From Carettochelys insculpta (taxonomy: Eukaryota > Chordata > Testudines > Carettochelyidae), in assembly GCF_033958435.1 (NCBI RefSeq), contig NC_134150.1:33909501-33973500 (forward strand): DNA of 64,000 nucleotides, written 5' to 3'. Positions 1-10,307 of the stretch are shown piece by piece; position 1 is the first letter of the stretch; every line of letters begins with the position of its first letter. Position numbers and translations under genes: made by a program. The notes beneath the pieces were generated by a model, which was not told the DNA's origin, did not search any database, and saw only the letters and a program-made list of their open reading frames with translations.

Positions 1-240
1 TGATGGTACCACCACATAGGCAGACTTGTTACAGGTCTACGCTTAGAGGGAAAGTTGACAAGATGCATAACTTCAGCTACATGAATAGCATAGCTGAAGT
101 TGACATACTGTAAGCTGAATTTCTGTGGCATTTCCAAGGAGGGAGGTTGATGGGAGAAATTCTCCCACTGGCATCTCTTACTCTTCATGAGCCTGTGGTG
201 TCCTGGGATCAACGGGAGTGCACTAAGTGTTTGATCCCCA
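1..240. mobile_element. Family F short transposon, right part (decayed)
   Basis: The stretch carries a pattern seen again at 8375, 47547 and 48421: a pair of self-complementary 'cttcagctac / tagctgaag' segments, then 'gagggaggttgatgggag' followed by 'ctcccactggcatctcttactcttcatgagcc', and a GATC-containing right part. In the better preserved copy at 48421 these lie between terminal GGCTACATCTACACTAC repeats. Here the left end is decayed and the right end has lost the terminal motif. No coding potential is visible. Confidence 0.5.
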
Positions 241-848
241 AGAGATAGATTTATGGGGCATCAGTCTCTGGGTACATGTAGACAAGCCCTTGGTAACATT
301 CTGAACTCCCACAACAAATCTCTACTCTGGATCTGCATGGAGACCATAGCAGAAACATATAAAGTGTTCTGTTTCCTCCTCTTAGTCTGCCAACCCCAAA
401 GAAAAAAATCTCACAGCTGGTACGGAAGAGCTAATGGAAAGTCATTAGCCCATGCAGTCCATGAGAGGGCCAAAGTCTCAGTACAGAGTTTCTTGCTTGT
501 AGCCAGCAGTCGAAGGTGTAGAACAGGAGCAAGATGTTTTTCAGGGTTGGCATTCTTAAGCCAGAGCCAGCTCAGAAGATTGAGAACATGCCGTAGGAGG
601 TAAAGTGCCTAAGCGAATCCACCACAGATCCACCAAGGTAACTGTGGGGAACCAAAAGATCAAAACTACCTCATATAAATAAATTAGAGTTTGTGCCTGC
701 CTTTGTGCAATGTGCCAGTATTCTCAGCTGCCAAAAAGGAATTCCTACCCGAGCTTCTAAGTACAAAATATGTTTATACAAAATATAGCAGAGCTTAGAT
801 GATAAAGAGCTCATTAACCAGTACTCCACACTCTTCTGTTATGCAGAT
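241..848. other. No recognisable feature
   Basis: An open frame of 116 codons (253-603) has no recognisable motif and ordinary composition. I see no splice-site-flanked exon or repeat here. Confidence 0.5.
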
Positions 849-851
849 CCA

Positions 852-1561
852 GGCTACGTCTACACGTGCACCCAACTTCGAAATAGCTTATTTCGATGTT
901 GCGACATCGAAATAGACTATTTCGATGAATAACGTCTACACGTCCTCCAGGGCTGGCAACGTCGATGTTCAACTTCGACGTTGCTCAGCCCAACATCGAA
1001 ATAGGCACAGCGAGGGAACGTCTACACGGCAAAGTAGCACACATCGAAATAAGGGAGCCAGGCACAGCTGCAGACAGGGTCACGGGGCGGACTCAACAGC
1101 AAGCCGCTCCCTTAAAGGGCCCCTCCCAGACACACTTTCATTAAACAGTGCAAGATACACAGAGCCAACAACTAGTTGCAGACTCTGTATATGCAGCACG
1201 GACCCCCAGCTGCAGCAGCAGCAGCCAGAAGCCCTGGGCTAAGGGCTGCTGCCCACGGTGACCACAGAGCCCCGCAAGGGCTGGAGAGAGAGTATCTCTC
1301 AACCCCCCAGCTGATGGCCGCCATGGAGGACCCCGCTATTTCGATGTTGCGGGACGCGGATCGTCTACACGTCCCTACTTCGATGTTGAACGTCGAAGTA
1401 GGGCGCTATTCCCATCCGCTCATGGGGTTAGCGACTTCGACGTCTCGCCGCCTAACGTCGATTTCAACTTCGAAATAGCGCCCAACACGTGTAGACGTGA
1501 CGGGCGCTATTTCGAAGTTACTGCCGCTACTTCGAAGTAGCGTGCACGTGTAGACGCAGCC
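852..1561 (+). mobile_element. Family A short DNA transposon, full length copy 1 (710 bp)
   Basis: The ends are inverted repeats: it opens GGCTACGTCTACACGTGCAC and closes with the reverse complement of GGCTGCGTCTACACGTGCAC. It is flanked by the 3-bp direct repeat CCA (849-851 and 1562-1564). The outer ~250 bp on each side are rich in TTCGAA and ATCGAAATAG blocks; the core (about 1095-1340) is GC-rich without them. Two overlapping open frames (925-1242, 105 aa; 1176-1478, 100 aa) recur in the other copies, but neither resembles a transposase, so this is a non-autonomous element. Three-base target duplications are typical of PIF/Harbinger elements, though those usually prefer TWA, which CCA does not fit; superfamily is therefore uncertain. 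An ATG at 1323 sits in an ideal GCCGCCATGG context. Confidence 0.88.
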
Positions 1562-1564
1562 CCA

Positions 1565-1959
1565 GTGGCATTAATTTCAGTACGTACTATTCATATATGT
1601 GATAATGGGCTCATCCGCCTCTCTGAAGCCCAGTTTCAAAGCTCAATCAAAATCAATGGAAAGCAGACAATTGCCACTAGCTGAGGTTCTGTCTCTCTGT
1701 ACGAAAGCATCATAGCACTATTTAAGTCTTGTTACACACCACATGCTATGTGAGCTCATGGCTTTGCCGCACCCCACCTAATATCTGTGAGAGTACAGAC
1801 CCACACCTTGACTGGCAATGATTTCAGCCTTCCTGGTCTACTAAAGAAATTTACCAGCTAGCATCTTGCTTTCTTCCATGCTAGCCTTTGTGCTTCCCTG
1901 CAAACAGCCTTAAGACCATTATCCTCTTCAAATCTCTAATTAAAGCCTAGTGGGCTGAC
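1565..1959. other. No recognisable feature
   Basis: Ordinary AT-rich intergenic sequence; nothing repeated or coding was recognised. Confidence 0.4.
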
Positions 1960-2300
1960 AGCCTGCAAGGGTCCTGGAGCCAGGTGGGAGGCAGACCTGG
2001 AACTGCACGCTGAGAAAGGGAGTTGCCATGGGCAGAAAGGATGTGGCCAAGGGCAGAAAGGGCATGGCCTAGGGCACTGCCCCCTTGTTGCTACTTAGGT
2101 CACCATACAGCACCCTGCGCTCTCATAGCCACATGGAGGGGCAGAGCAGTGCTGCCACAGCTGTTCAGAGTGGTCCAAAGTTATGGCTGCCACTGCTGCT
2201 GAAATAGCAGCATTGGCAGCTGGAGCTCCAGGCCCCATTGAAATTCCAGGCCCAGGGGCAACTGCGCCCCTTACCCTGCCATCAATGGGATGTTAAACCC
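1960..2300 (+). repeat. Family G GC-rich interspersed repeat (diverged copy)
   Basis: This shares the order of landmarks seen at 15175, 20095, 44341, 55690 and 59545: a 'gggcagaaagggcatggcc' type segment, a run of CTGCTG/GCAGC trinucleotides, then 'agctggagctccaggcccc', an A/T-rich 'attgaaatt' hinge, and 'ggcccaggggcaactgc'. The element has no poly-A tail or open frame I can recognise and its class is unknown. Confidence 0.5.
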
Positions 2301-2586
2301 CACCTTTGCCATGATGCCTTGAAAATGGCAAGGTGGCCCAGGCCCTTTCATTTGTTATAATCAGCTCATTTTTATCCTGTGCTCCACCCCATCCATTAGT
2401 TTTTCACCTATTATCACTCGTTTTATAGTTAGAGTGTAAGCTCTCTGGGACAGGGAGCATTTTCCTGTTATGAGTATGTACAATAGCACAATGGGGCTGC
2501 CATGTCTAGGTGTTACTGCATTAAAAAGAACTAAGCATGCATTTATATGCTTCCTGGGCAAGCATTCGAAAAATAGCTCTCAGTGA

Positions 2587-3200
2587 GTATGTCTACACAG
2601 CAGCCTTGTTTTGAAATAAGCTATTCTGGAAGATCTATTCTGAAATAGCTTATTTTAAAATAACACAGCTAGGCCATGGCTACACTACTCCTCCCCTTCA
2701 GAAGGGGCATGTAAGTTACAGGTGTTCAGAAATGCAAATGAAGCACTGATATGAATATTCAGCACCTCATTTGCAGAACAGCAGCCACCCAGCCCATCAA
2801 AAGTGCTGATTTAGAACTAAAAATAGCCAGTGCCGGATAGTCAGGGTTCCTTCAAAAGGGTGCCCTGATTTTGAAAGCACCCTTCTTCCCAAATCAGTAC
2901 TTTTGATGGGCCAGGTGGCTGCCATTATGCAAATCAGACAATGAATATTCACATCAGTGCCTCATTTGCATTTTTGAATGGTCATAATTTACATGCCCTT
3001 TACGAAAAGGAGGGGGTAATGTATTCACAGCCCTACACACCAAATGCATTTAAAAATAGCACTTAGCTTTTTAAAATACATCATCTACACACATAGAACC
3101 TATTTTGAAACAGAGCCATTGGACGCACTATGGCTTATTTTGAAACAGATTCTATTCCTTGTCTTAACAGCTCTTATTTTGAAATAGGTGTTATTCCTAT
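2587..3200. mobile_element. Family H short transposon interrupted by a family C element
   Basis: The left part (2587-2671) opens with TATGTCTACACAGCAGCC and holds 'ttttgaaataagctatt' and its imperfect complement. The right part (3036-3200) continues the same style, with 'attttgaaa' blocks and 'cttattttgaaatagg'. The 361-bp element between them has its own ends and a CTA target duplication, so it entered later. The TTCGAA-type blocks are decayed to TTTGAA, implying considerable age. No open frame. Confidence 0.5.
2672..3032. mobile_element. Family C palindromic short transposon (361 bp), nested in family H
   Basis: Starts GGCCATGGCTACACTAC and ends TGTATTCACAGCC, a degenerate inverted repeat, with the direct repeat CTA on both sides (2669-2671, 3033-3035). 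The two arms are inverted copies of each other: 'cttcagaaggggcatgtaa' on the left answers 'ttacatgccctttacgaaaagg' on the right, and 'atgaatattcagcacctcatttgca' answers 'gcaaatcagacaatgaatattc'. The whole element can therefore fold into one long hairpin. No coding capacity. Confidence 0.75.
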
Positions 3201-3312
3201 TGCTGTGTCTACACTAGCACCCCACTTTTGAAAGGGGGATGCTAATGAGGCAGTGCAATGAATATGCAGTGTCTCATTAGCATAATGGTGACTGCGGCAC
3301 TTCAGAAGTGTT
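3201..3312. mobile_element. Family C short transposon, left end only
   Basis: Opens TGCTGTGTCTACACTAGCAC and follows with 'cttttgaaagggggatgctaatgaggcagtg' and 'ctcattagcataatgg', the left arm of a family C element. The expected right arm is missing; homology stops near 3312. Confidence 0.65.
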
Positions 3313-3957
3313 TGTTTATTTTCCCTTGAAAGCAGTAATGTACAGCTATCTCTATTTAATAGATGCTAGGAACTGCATGAGACGTACATGTTCTCATACC
3401 AGCCATTGAATGGAAATGGTCATAAAAGAAATAAAACGTACATTTGCCTTGTTAATACAATTTGTATTACATATTCATAAACCATTTTATAAAACTCCCA
3501 AGGAAAAAATTCAATTGTACTGAAAGCACATAATGGTAGAGCAACCATACAGAGAGCAGGCAGCGCACCACAGAATTAACTGCACAATGAATGAAATGCT
3601 ATGTCTATAATAAACCCATTCAGATATAAATTATGGGAGAGCAGATGTAATGTTTGTTAAGCAATAAAGCTTGCAACCATACATGTGAAATTGAATGGGA
3701 TTTATGATAAAATATTATGGAAGATATGGCCTGAATATGTTTTACAAATTGACTGAATTAAAAATAAGCCAGAGAAAGAAAGCCTTTGGAAGGCTGAAAT
3801 TTTAGGAAATGAGTTCATAAGCTATTTAACTGTGACCCAAAATCCCCTCATGCCAAGAAAATAAAAACTGTTTGATTTCTGAGAGGACCACAGGTATGTT
3901 GTTTTAATTTTAACATTCTACATTTGTCAAACAATCTGACTCCCTGTTGTAAAACAG
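3313..3957. other. No recognisable feature (AT-rich)
   Basis: AT-rich unique sequence without coding frames of note. Confidence 0.4.
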
Positions 3958-4081
3958 TAACAGAGAGGGAGCAGTGCTAGCTTATATACTATCGAAACAA
4001 AAAAGCAGTCAAGTAGCACTTTAAAGACTATTATAATTATTTTGTTAGTCTTTAAAGTGCTACTTGACTGCTTTTTTGTTG
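3958..4081. mobile_element. Penelope-type terminal sequence folded as a 35-bp perfect hairpin
   Basis: From 3958 the sequence 'taacagagagggagcagtg' parallels the outer end at 41940-41960 (reverse strand), a terminus that also resembles the end of the Penelope-like element at 18228. It then runs into a 35-bp arm (3996-4030) whose exact reverse complement occupies 4046-4080, leaving a 15-nt AT-rich loop. The arm sequence (AAAGCAGTCAAGTAGCACTT) is the same as the outer part of the large inverted repeat at 40660-41923. Assignment to a Penelope-like terminus is an inference; the hairpin itself is directly visible. Confidence 0.6.
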
Positions 4082-7000
4082 TAGAACAGAATCTCACTGG
4101 GATTGGAAAAGCATAGGGAAACTGGCAAAAAACAGTGTTTCATTAGTATCGGATTTACTATGGAAGAATTTTTTTATTTTTTGAATTGCTTATCTCAGTA
4201 AGGCTGCTGTATTGAGAACAGGATAGATGATATTTTGGTTGGACTTTAAAGGGATATGTGGTATGTTTTCCCAGAGGACCTTACCAGAGATCTCAACACA
4301 AACAAAAAAGTTGCTAAAGAATAGATTCCATTGGTTTCTGTGTAGCCTTTAGCTGGTATTGGCTGCATTCCACTTTTGAAAATTGCAGTCTAAGTTTTCT
4401 TTGGACCCTCTTTACTTCCAAATATTGTGGATCCTTCCAGTTTTACAATATGATAGAAATACTGCATGTATACTTGAAGAACCTTACCAGAAGCTATACA
4501 AATTATATTTGAAATTAAAAATAATTTTTGACCTCCTGGAGATAGATGAAAAACTGGGTACGTTACAGCCACAAATAACATAGTTATGGTAACTAACAAG
4601 ATGGAAAGTAAACAATGCTAAGAAAACACTATAAACTCAGCACCTGTGATGGCCAAGAAAGAACAGCCCTTTTCTCCAATAGACAGGCAAATGTGTTTTA
4701 AGTGATTCTCACTTTCTTCTGGAGCATTAGCTAATGACTGTGATAGGTGGACAATTCAAAACTAGTTAGACCTTTAGGGCCACACCCTCTGTCTCAAGGG
4801 GCAGAAAGTCAATTAGTTTTTCTCTGTTCGTTTCATTTAGTGTTACACCGATTTATGTGCATTGAGAGTCTGGCCTACAGTTGGACACAAAGAAGAGAGA
4901 AACCAAACTCTCTCTATCTTCACAGCTTACATGGTCCTATGTTGTTTAGCAAACTAAGATTCTTATTAACTTAAATACATTTTGCTTTGTTGGTAGTTCT
5001 GTTGTTTAAAAGGACTATTGGGCCGGAAAAATGGATATAGAACTTCAGTCATCAGGTGATGTATCTGACTGACCAACTTCCATTAATCTTTTTGACTGTG
5101 CAGTCCACTAGAGCACTTCTGTCTGCCATTGCCCACTATACAGTAAATAAAGGAATTCCCTGTGAGCTACAGAGTACGAGCTGTCTGACTGGCTTTGTTT
5201 CCAGCTAACATTGCAATCTCATATAGAGTAAAATATTCCCTTTCTTGTAGAATAGTGAAAGTAAACCCAGCATTTCTGTGCAAGATCAAGCTGAAAGTGG
5301 GGTTTCAGCAGTAGCTTCTTTTGAACCCTTCAAAATGGGTCTGCAAGCTTTTTCAGTGAGCAACCTCACCACCCATGAGAGATTCCACTGGTTTATTTTA
5401 GTTTTCCTCCCAGAAATACCACATGCAGCAGAAATGTACTTCAGTGACATAGTACCTATCAAGAATGGGTAGTAATTAGGTTGCCGGAATGGGAGTCCTG
5501 GGGAGGCCAATGGCCACGACCCTTCCTCATTTCACCACAGCAAAGACCTGACAAGGTCTTTGCCCCTCTTTGACCACATCCCTTCTTAGGTCTCATCTCT
5601 CAGCCAAGCCAGAAGCTGGAGCCCAGCCGGGGAAAGTATGGTCTGGAGAGCTAAGGATCCTCCATCTGCCCTGGACGTTCAAGGAGACATAGACGCTGAC
5701 TGGGGGCTGCTCTCAGCCCACCCCTACTCAAGGCAGGTGGAGGTTCCTAGTCTCCCCAGTTTGCCTTCTGCTTTGGCCAGGGGAGGGGCCTCCAGGGCAA
5801 AACAGTGGAGGGGACAAGACCTCATGCCCTCCCCCTTTTTGGAAGACTCCACAACCCTTACTGGTAATCCTGTCCCTTTAATGCAGGTGCCTATTGGGCA
5901 GCGAGTTCATTTACCTCACAGAAACACAGGCTATCAGAAGCCTCTTTTCAATCAGAGAATGAAAAGCCTGTTAACTTGTCAAGCTGCCTCTGAAAGGCCT
6001 CGGGTTGAAAGCTGCTCATCAGTGTTGGTTGACATTCCCCTTTTGTGGCTTTGGAAGTATCAGATTTGCCAGGTATTGACTGCATTGCTGGATTATCAGT
6101 TGAATAAGCACATTTCCATAAAAGGACATAAGGCCAGGGACATATTCACCATGCATTTTAAGATAGGATTGATTTGATTTTTTTTTTCATTTTTCTTTCC
6201 TAAACATATTTTCCTCAAATGTAAACACTAAACTGTAAAGTATTCCAGCTTGTTTTATTTGGGGAGTAATAGCATCCATTCAGCATTATTTTTAGGTATT
6301 TTGCTCAGGGCCGTGGGGCCTGAAAACTCGCACAATGCTTAAGAATGCCTGAATTACCTTTTGACCTAAACATGAATACGTCACATCAAGGTTATTGTCA
6401 CATTCATGGCAGAATGACCAAACTTGTCTGGCGGCTTCACAGGAGATCAGATCTCTTTCTAGATGTGTATATGTAAGAAGCCCAGGATTTCAAACTGAAA
6501 ATTTAATATTTAAATGCTATATATGAACAAAAAAAGAACAAAGCCCAAGGTTGAGTTGATTTAGGGAGACACAGTTTTCTCATTTCGGAATACAAACACC
6601 ATAAACTGAATTCCACGATGCACAAATTAAAAGAAACATTCAGTGATACACCTGGGAGGGTGGGGGAAGAATGAATTTTCAAACCAAGGCCAGCAATCAC
6701 TCAAAGACAAAACACATTGTGGCTTAAAACACCCAGTGCTTGTTTGGTAAACTGGGACTAAGAGTGTTTGATTTCATCTTGTTTTTCTTCTGACTGCTTT
6801 GAGACGTTGGTCTAGTAAAAGATGTTATGTCACCCCCACCTTGTCAGTTTAAAATGTTGTCAGTGAAAGGGTATATGGCTCAATGCAAATGCCATTCCGT
6901 TCCTAGAGAGATGCACACATTTATCATTGTCGTATCTGAAAACAGAATTGATTTTGGTGGGAGCTCTGACTGTTGGGGCAGGGTTCTTCTCACCCAATTT

Positions 7001-7847
7001 GTTTTACATTCTTAACTGTCATATTTTTAAATGAGCCAGTCAAAGGACTCTTACTGATAGATCTTTCAGTTAGTATGTCATGGTACAAAAAACATATTAT
7101 AAAACACATTTTTTTCAGCTAAATACATGGTCTGTGGCCCCCACTCAAGTGGTAAAACCTGCACATAAGTCTGAAATAGATTAGAAATGTTTATTTAAAT
7201 GGTGGTTTAAGAAGCCGTGTTCATATTGGCATATTAGTGAGGTTCAGATTCCTGCAGAACACTTAACAATGCACCTTCCTATGCCAAATATTTGCCTATT
7301 GCAAAAAATAAACCTGAACTATTTCTTTTGTGATGGTTCAGCAAAGTAATGATGATAACAGTTTGTACTTCTACAGCAGCTTTTACCCAAGGATTATGGG
7401 GCACTTTGGCAGACAATGGTAAACTCTCAAGACCTCAGTGAAATATGAATCCACTCCTTTCTGCAGATGAACTGAGGCATACACAAATTATCTAACATAT
7501 CCAACAACCCTGAGTGACCAAATTGAATGTCCTGTGGAACTGGATTAGGTTTCTTGACACCAATGGTCTCTGTAGCTCCCAAGATTTTTACATCCCTGAA
7601 AAAGGAATAGAGATCATGCTTCACGAGGCCTGCCCAGGTCTTGGTGCAGAATAAATGTGCATGATCTATAGACTCTCTCTGTGCTATATTGAGCACCAGC
7701 TTCTCCCATTGGCTATATTCAAAGCTTTGGCTACTCAGAACCTCTGAAAATCAGGGCCTAGGTGTCTCAAGGTAAACACCCAAAAACTTTAGCTCTTGCA
7801 ACTTGTGAATACTTTTGAGGAGTTTGATTTAAATAATTTGCTTAATC
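4082..7847. other. Mostly unique intergenic DNA
   Basis: No exon or repeat family was recognised. A GC-richer patch at about 5490-5850 contains the longest open frame here (5638-6177, 179 codons). That frame has no signal peptide, domain motif or biased codon pattern, and extends well beyond the GC-rich patch into AT-rich DNA, so I do not call it a gene. Poly-T runs occur near 6178 and 4170. Confidence 0.45.
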
Positions 7848-7992
7848 ACTGGAGATATTTAAGAGCAGGTTAGATAGACATCTATTGGGGATGGTATAGA
7901 TGGTGCTTGGTCCTACCATCAGGGCAGGGGACTGGACTCAATGACCTTTCAAGGTCCCTTCCCGGTCTAGTTTTCTGTAATTCTATGATTAT
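7848..7992 (+). mobile_element. CR1 LINE 3' end
   Basis: Contains the end of the CR1 ORF2 reading frame ('ctggagatatttaagagcagg') and the conserved 3' UTR 'ggactcaatgacctttcaagg', finishing in 'ttctgtaattctatgattat', the typical CR1 3' terminal octamer region. It parallels 49755-49905. Strongly 5' truncated, as is usual for CR1 copies. Confidence 0.85.
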
Positions 7993-8371
7993 GCAGTGAG
8001 TCAGTACCTGAACCACAAATAGAACTTCTGACTCTTGGCTTTATGCTTTAACCTCTGGGATCATGCTTCACTAGCCTGGTCCAGAAGTTGAAATGAAGAT
8101 ATATGATGGGATTCACTCAGAACACTATCCCCCATCCCCAAATATGCAAATTCAAGTGGTTTGGATAATTTCCCATCCTCAAGCAAGTGGTAGGACTTCC
8201 TGGGACTTTTATCTCCATAAGTAAGAAATGGGAGTCTCTTCTTGCAATCTCGACACTAGAAGGTGGTTGGAGTGCGTGTCAGACTTATTTTACTCTGGAG
8301 AGCACATGGAACCAACCTCTAGAACGGCGCCAACACATATACGCACACAACCCAATACGTGATGTGAAAGC
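7993..8371. other. No recognisable feature
   Basis: Short unique interval between a CR1 tail and a family F element. Nothing recognised. Confidence 0.4.
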
Positions 8372-8374
8372 TTA

Positions 8375-8575
8375 GGCCAGGTCTACACTAGACATTCAAG
8401 TCAATTGTAGATATGTAATTCTAGCTATGGCACTTGCATCTCTAGTATCAACTTCTCTACAGTCAACTTACCTGGCTATCCTCACTGAGGGAGGTTGACA
8501 GGAGGAACTCTCCCATTGACCTGCCTTACTCCTTGTGATATTGAGGTGTACAGAAGTTGACTGTAGACCCCAGAT
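8375..8575. mobile_element. Family F short transposon (right end incomplete)
   Basis: Begins GGCCAGGTCTACACTAGACA after TTA and carries 'gatatgtaattctagctatg', then 'gagggaggttgacaggagg', 'ctcccattgacctgccttact' and a right portion ending near 'gactgtagacc'. The same series occurs in reverse at 47547-47742. The right terminal repeat is decayed, so the target duplication cannot be confirmed. Confidence 0.65.
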
Positions 8576-9591
8576 AGTTTGATTTTGCACATTCTTACAA
8601 GGTGCATGAAATCAAATTCTGGAAGATGGACCCTGACTGGGTCATTCTTCTGCGTAGAGAAGACATTCCCTTAGTGGCTTGTTAATTTCCCTCCACAAAT
8701 AGGACAAGGAAAGCAGAGAAAACTGGCACACCAACAGCACGAAATGGGGCTGTGTCATGAACTGGCCTATCTTTAAGGAAAGGCATCTACTTTTAATTAA
8801 TGGGAAAGGGTTTGATGTTATAAAAGGCATGTCTGCCCTCTGCAATACAAAGCTGGCAAGAAGCTATGAAAGACACCAAAGAAAATTAATATTATGCAGC
8901 TCCAGTGGTGCGTTGCAGACCTCTGCAGTGCCAAAAAGCCAGACATGTCTTATTGAACTGAGTCAGTATATGTTTTGTTTATAAAGTACTGCTCTAATTT
9001 ATAAAAGAGAGACAGAAGAAGTGGGTTCTCATTCCTATTCTTTCAAAAGTGCCCATTATTAAAAAGCAGGGTAGTACATTTTATGCTGGGGAAAAATATT
9101 TAACACAATCACATCTTTCTTACTTTGTGTTTATTCCTTCTTTATTGTTTCTCATCGTCCTACAACTAGTCTATCATTCCACCTTTTTGGTGTAAGAATC
9201 ACTACATGTCAGTCATTTGCTATAAAAGAAATAATCTCAGATGTTATTTATCTGGCATGTCATGTTACATTGCAGGTTTTTAAAACCCAAACACTGAAGA
9301 TGTGAAAGAAATTAATTGCCAGTATCATTCCCTATAAAAACAAATAAATATTAATGGCTGTCTTCAAAGTCTGTTGGAGGCTTGATTTTAATTCAAATTG
9401 TATCTCAACATGTATTTCATGGGCTGGCCCATCATGGACTTTTAAATACAGATACTGACATTTCTGATTGTCACATATTTTAAACATGTATTGGGATTTC
9501 ATCCACTCTCATCATATAATATGACTCTGAATAATGATGCACTAAGCCTGGCAGTGGCATTCACATCTCTGCTCTGAATGCAGCAGGACAT
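8576..9591. other. No recognisable feature
   Basis: AT-rich unique sequence; the small open frames on both strands show no motif. Confidence 0.4.
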
Positions 9592-9594
9592 TAA

Positions 9595-10304
9595 GGCTGC
9601 GTCTACACGTGCACGCTACTTCGAAGTAGCGGCAGTAACTTCGAAATAGCGCCCGTCACGTCTACACGTGTTGGGCGCTATTTCGAAGTTGAAATCGACG
9701 TTAGGCGGCGAGACGTCGAAGTCGCTAACCCCATGAGCGGATGGGAATAGCGCCCTACTTCGACGTTCAACATCGAAGTAGGGACGTGTAGACGATCCGC
9801 GTCCCGCAACATCGAAATAGCGGGGTCCTCCATGGCGGCCATCAGCTGGGGGGTTGAGAGATACTCTCTCTCCAGCCCTTGCGGGGCTCTGTGGTCACCG
9901 TGGGCAGCAGCCCTTAGCCCAGGGCTTCTGGCTGCTGCTGCTGCAGCTGGGGGTCCGTGCTGCATATACAGGGTCTGCAACTAGTTGTTGGCTCTGTGTA
10001 TCTTTCACTGTTTAATGAAAGTGTGTCTGGGAGGGGCCCTTTAAGGGAGCGGCTTGCTGTTGCGTCCGCCCCGTGACCCTGTCTGCAGCTGTGCCTGGCT
10101 CCCTTATTTCGATGTGTGCTACTTTGCTGTGTAGACGTTCCCTCGCTGTGCCTATTTCGATGTTGGGCTGAGCAACGTCGAAGTTGAACATCGACGTTGC
10201 CAGCCCTGGAGGACGTGTAGACGTTATTCATCGAAATAGCCTATTTCGATGTCGCAACATCGAAATAAGCTATTTCGAAGTTGGGTGCACGTGTAGACGT
10301 AGCC
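9595..10304 (-). mobile_element. Family A short DNA transposon, full length copy 2 (710 bp)
   Basis: Same length as copy 1 and in the opposite orientation, bounded by the same inverted ends and flanked by TAA on both sides (9592-9594, 10305-10307). The 100-aa frame (9678-9980) translates identically to that of copy 1. The 105-aa frame (9914-10231) differs from copy 1 at only four residues. CpG dinucleotides in the TTCGAA and CGTCTACACG blocks are retained, which for a methylated vertebrate genome indicates a young insertion. Confidence 0.9.
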
Positions 10305-10307
10305 TAA

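Noticed and set aside
852..1561. Family A assigned firmly to PIF/Harbinger
   Set aside because: The 3-bp duplication fits, but target sites CCA and AGG do not follow the usual TWA preference, and no transposase is available to decide.
5638..6177. 179-codon open frame, the longest outside retrotransposons apart from those overlapping repeats
   Set aside because: No domain motif, signal peptide or flanking splice-site evidence, and it crosses a sharp composition change. Best explained as chance in a GC-richer patch.
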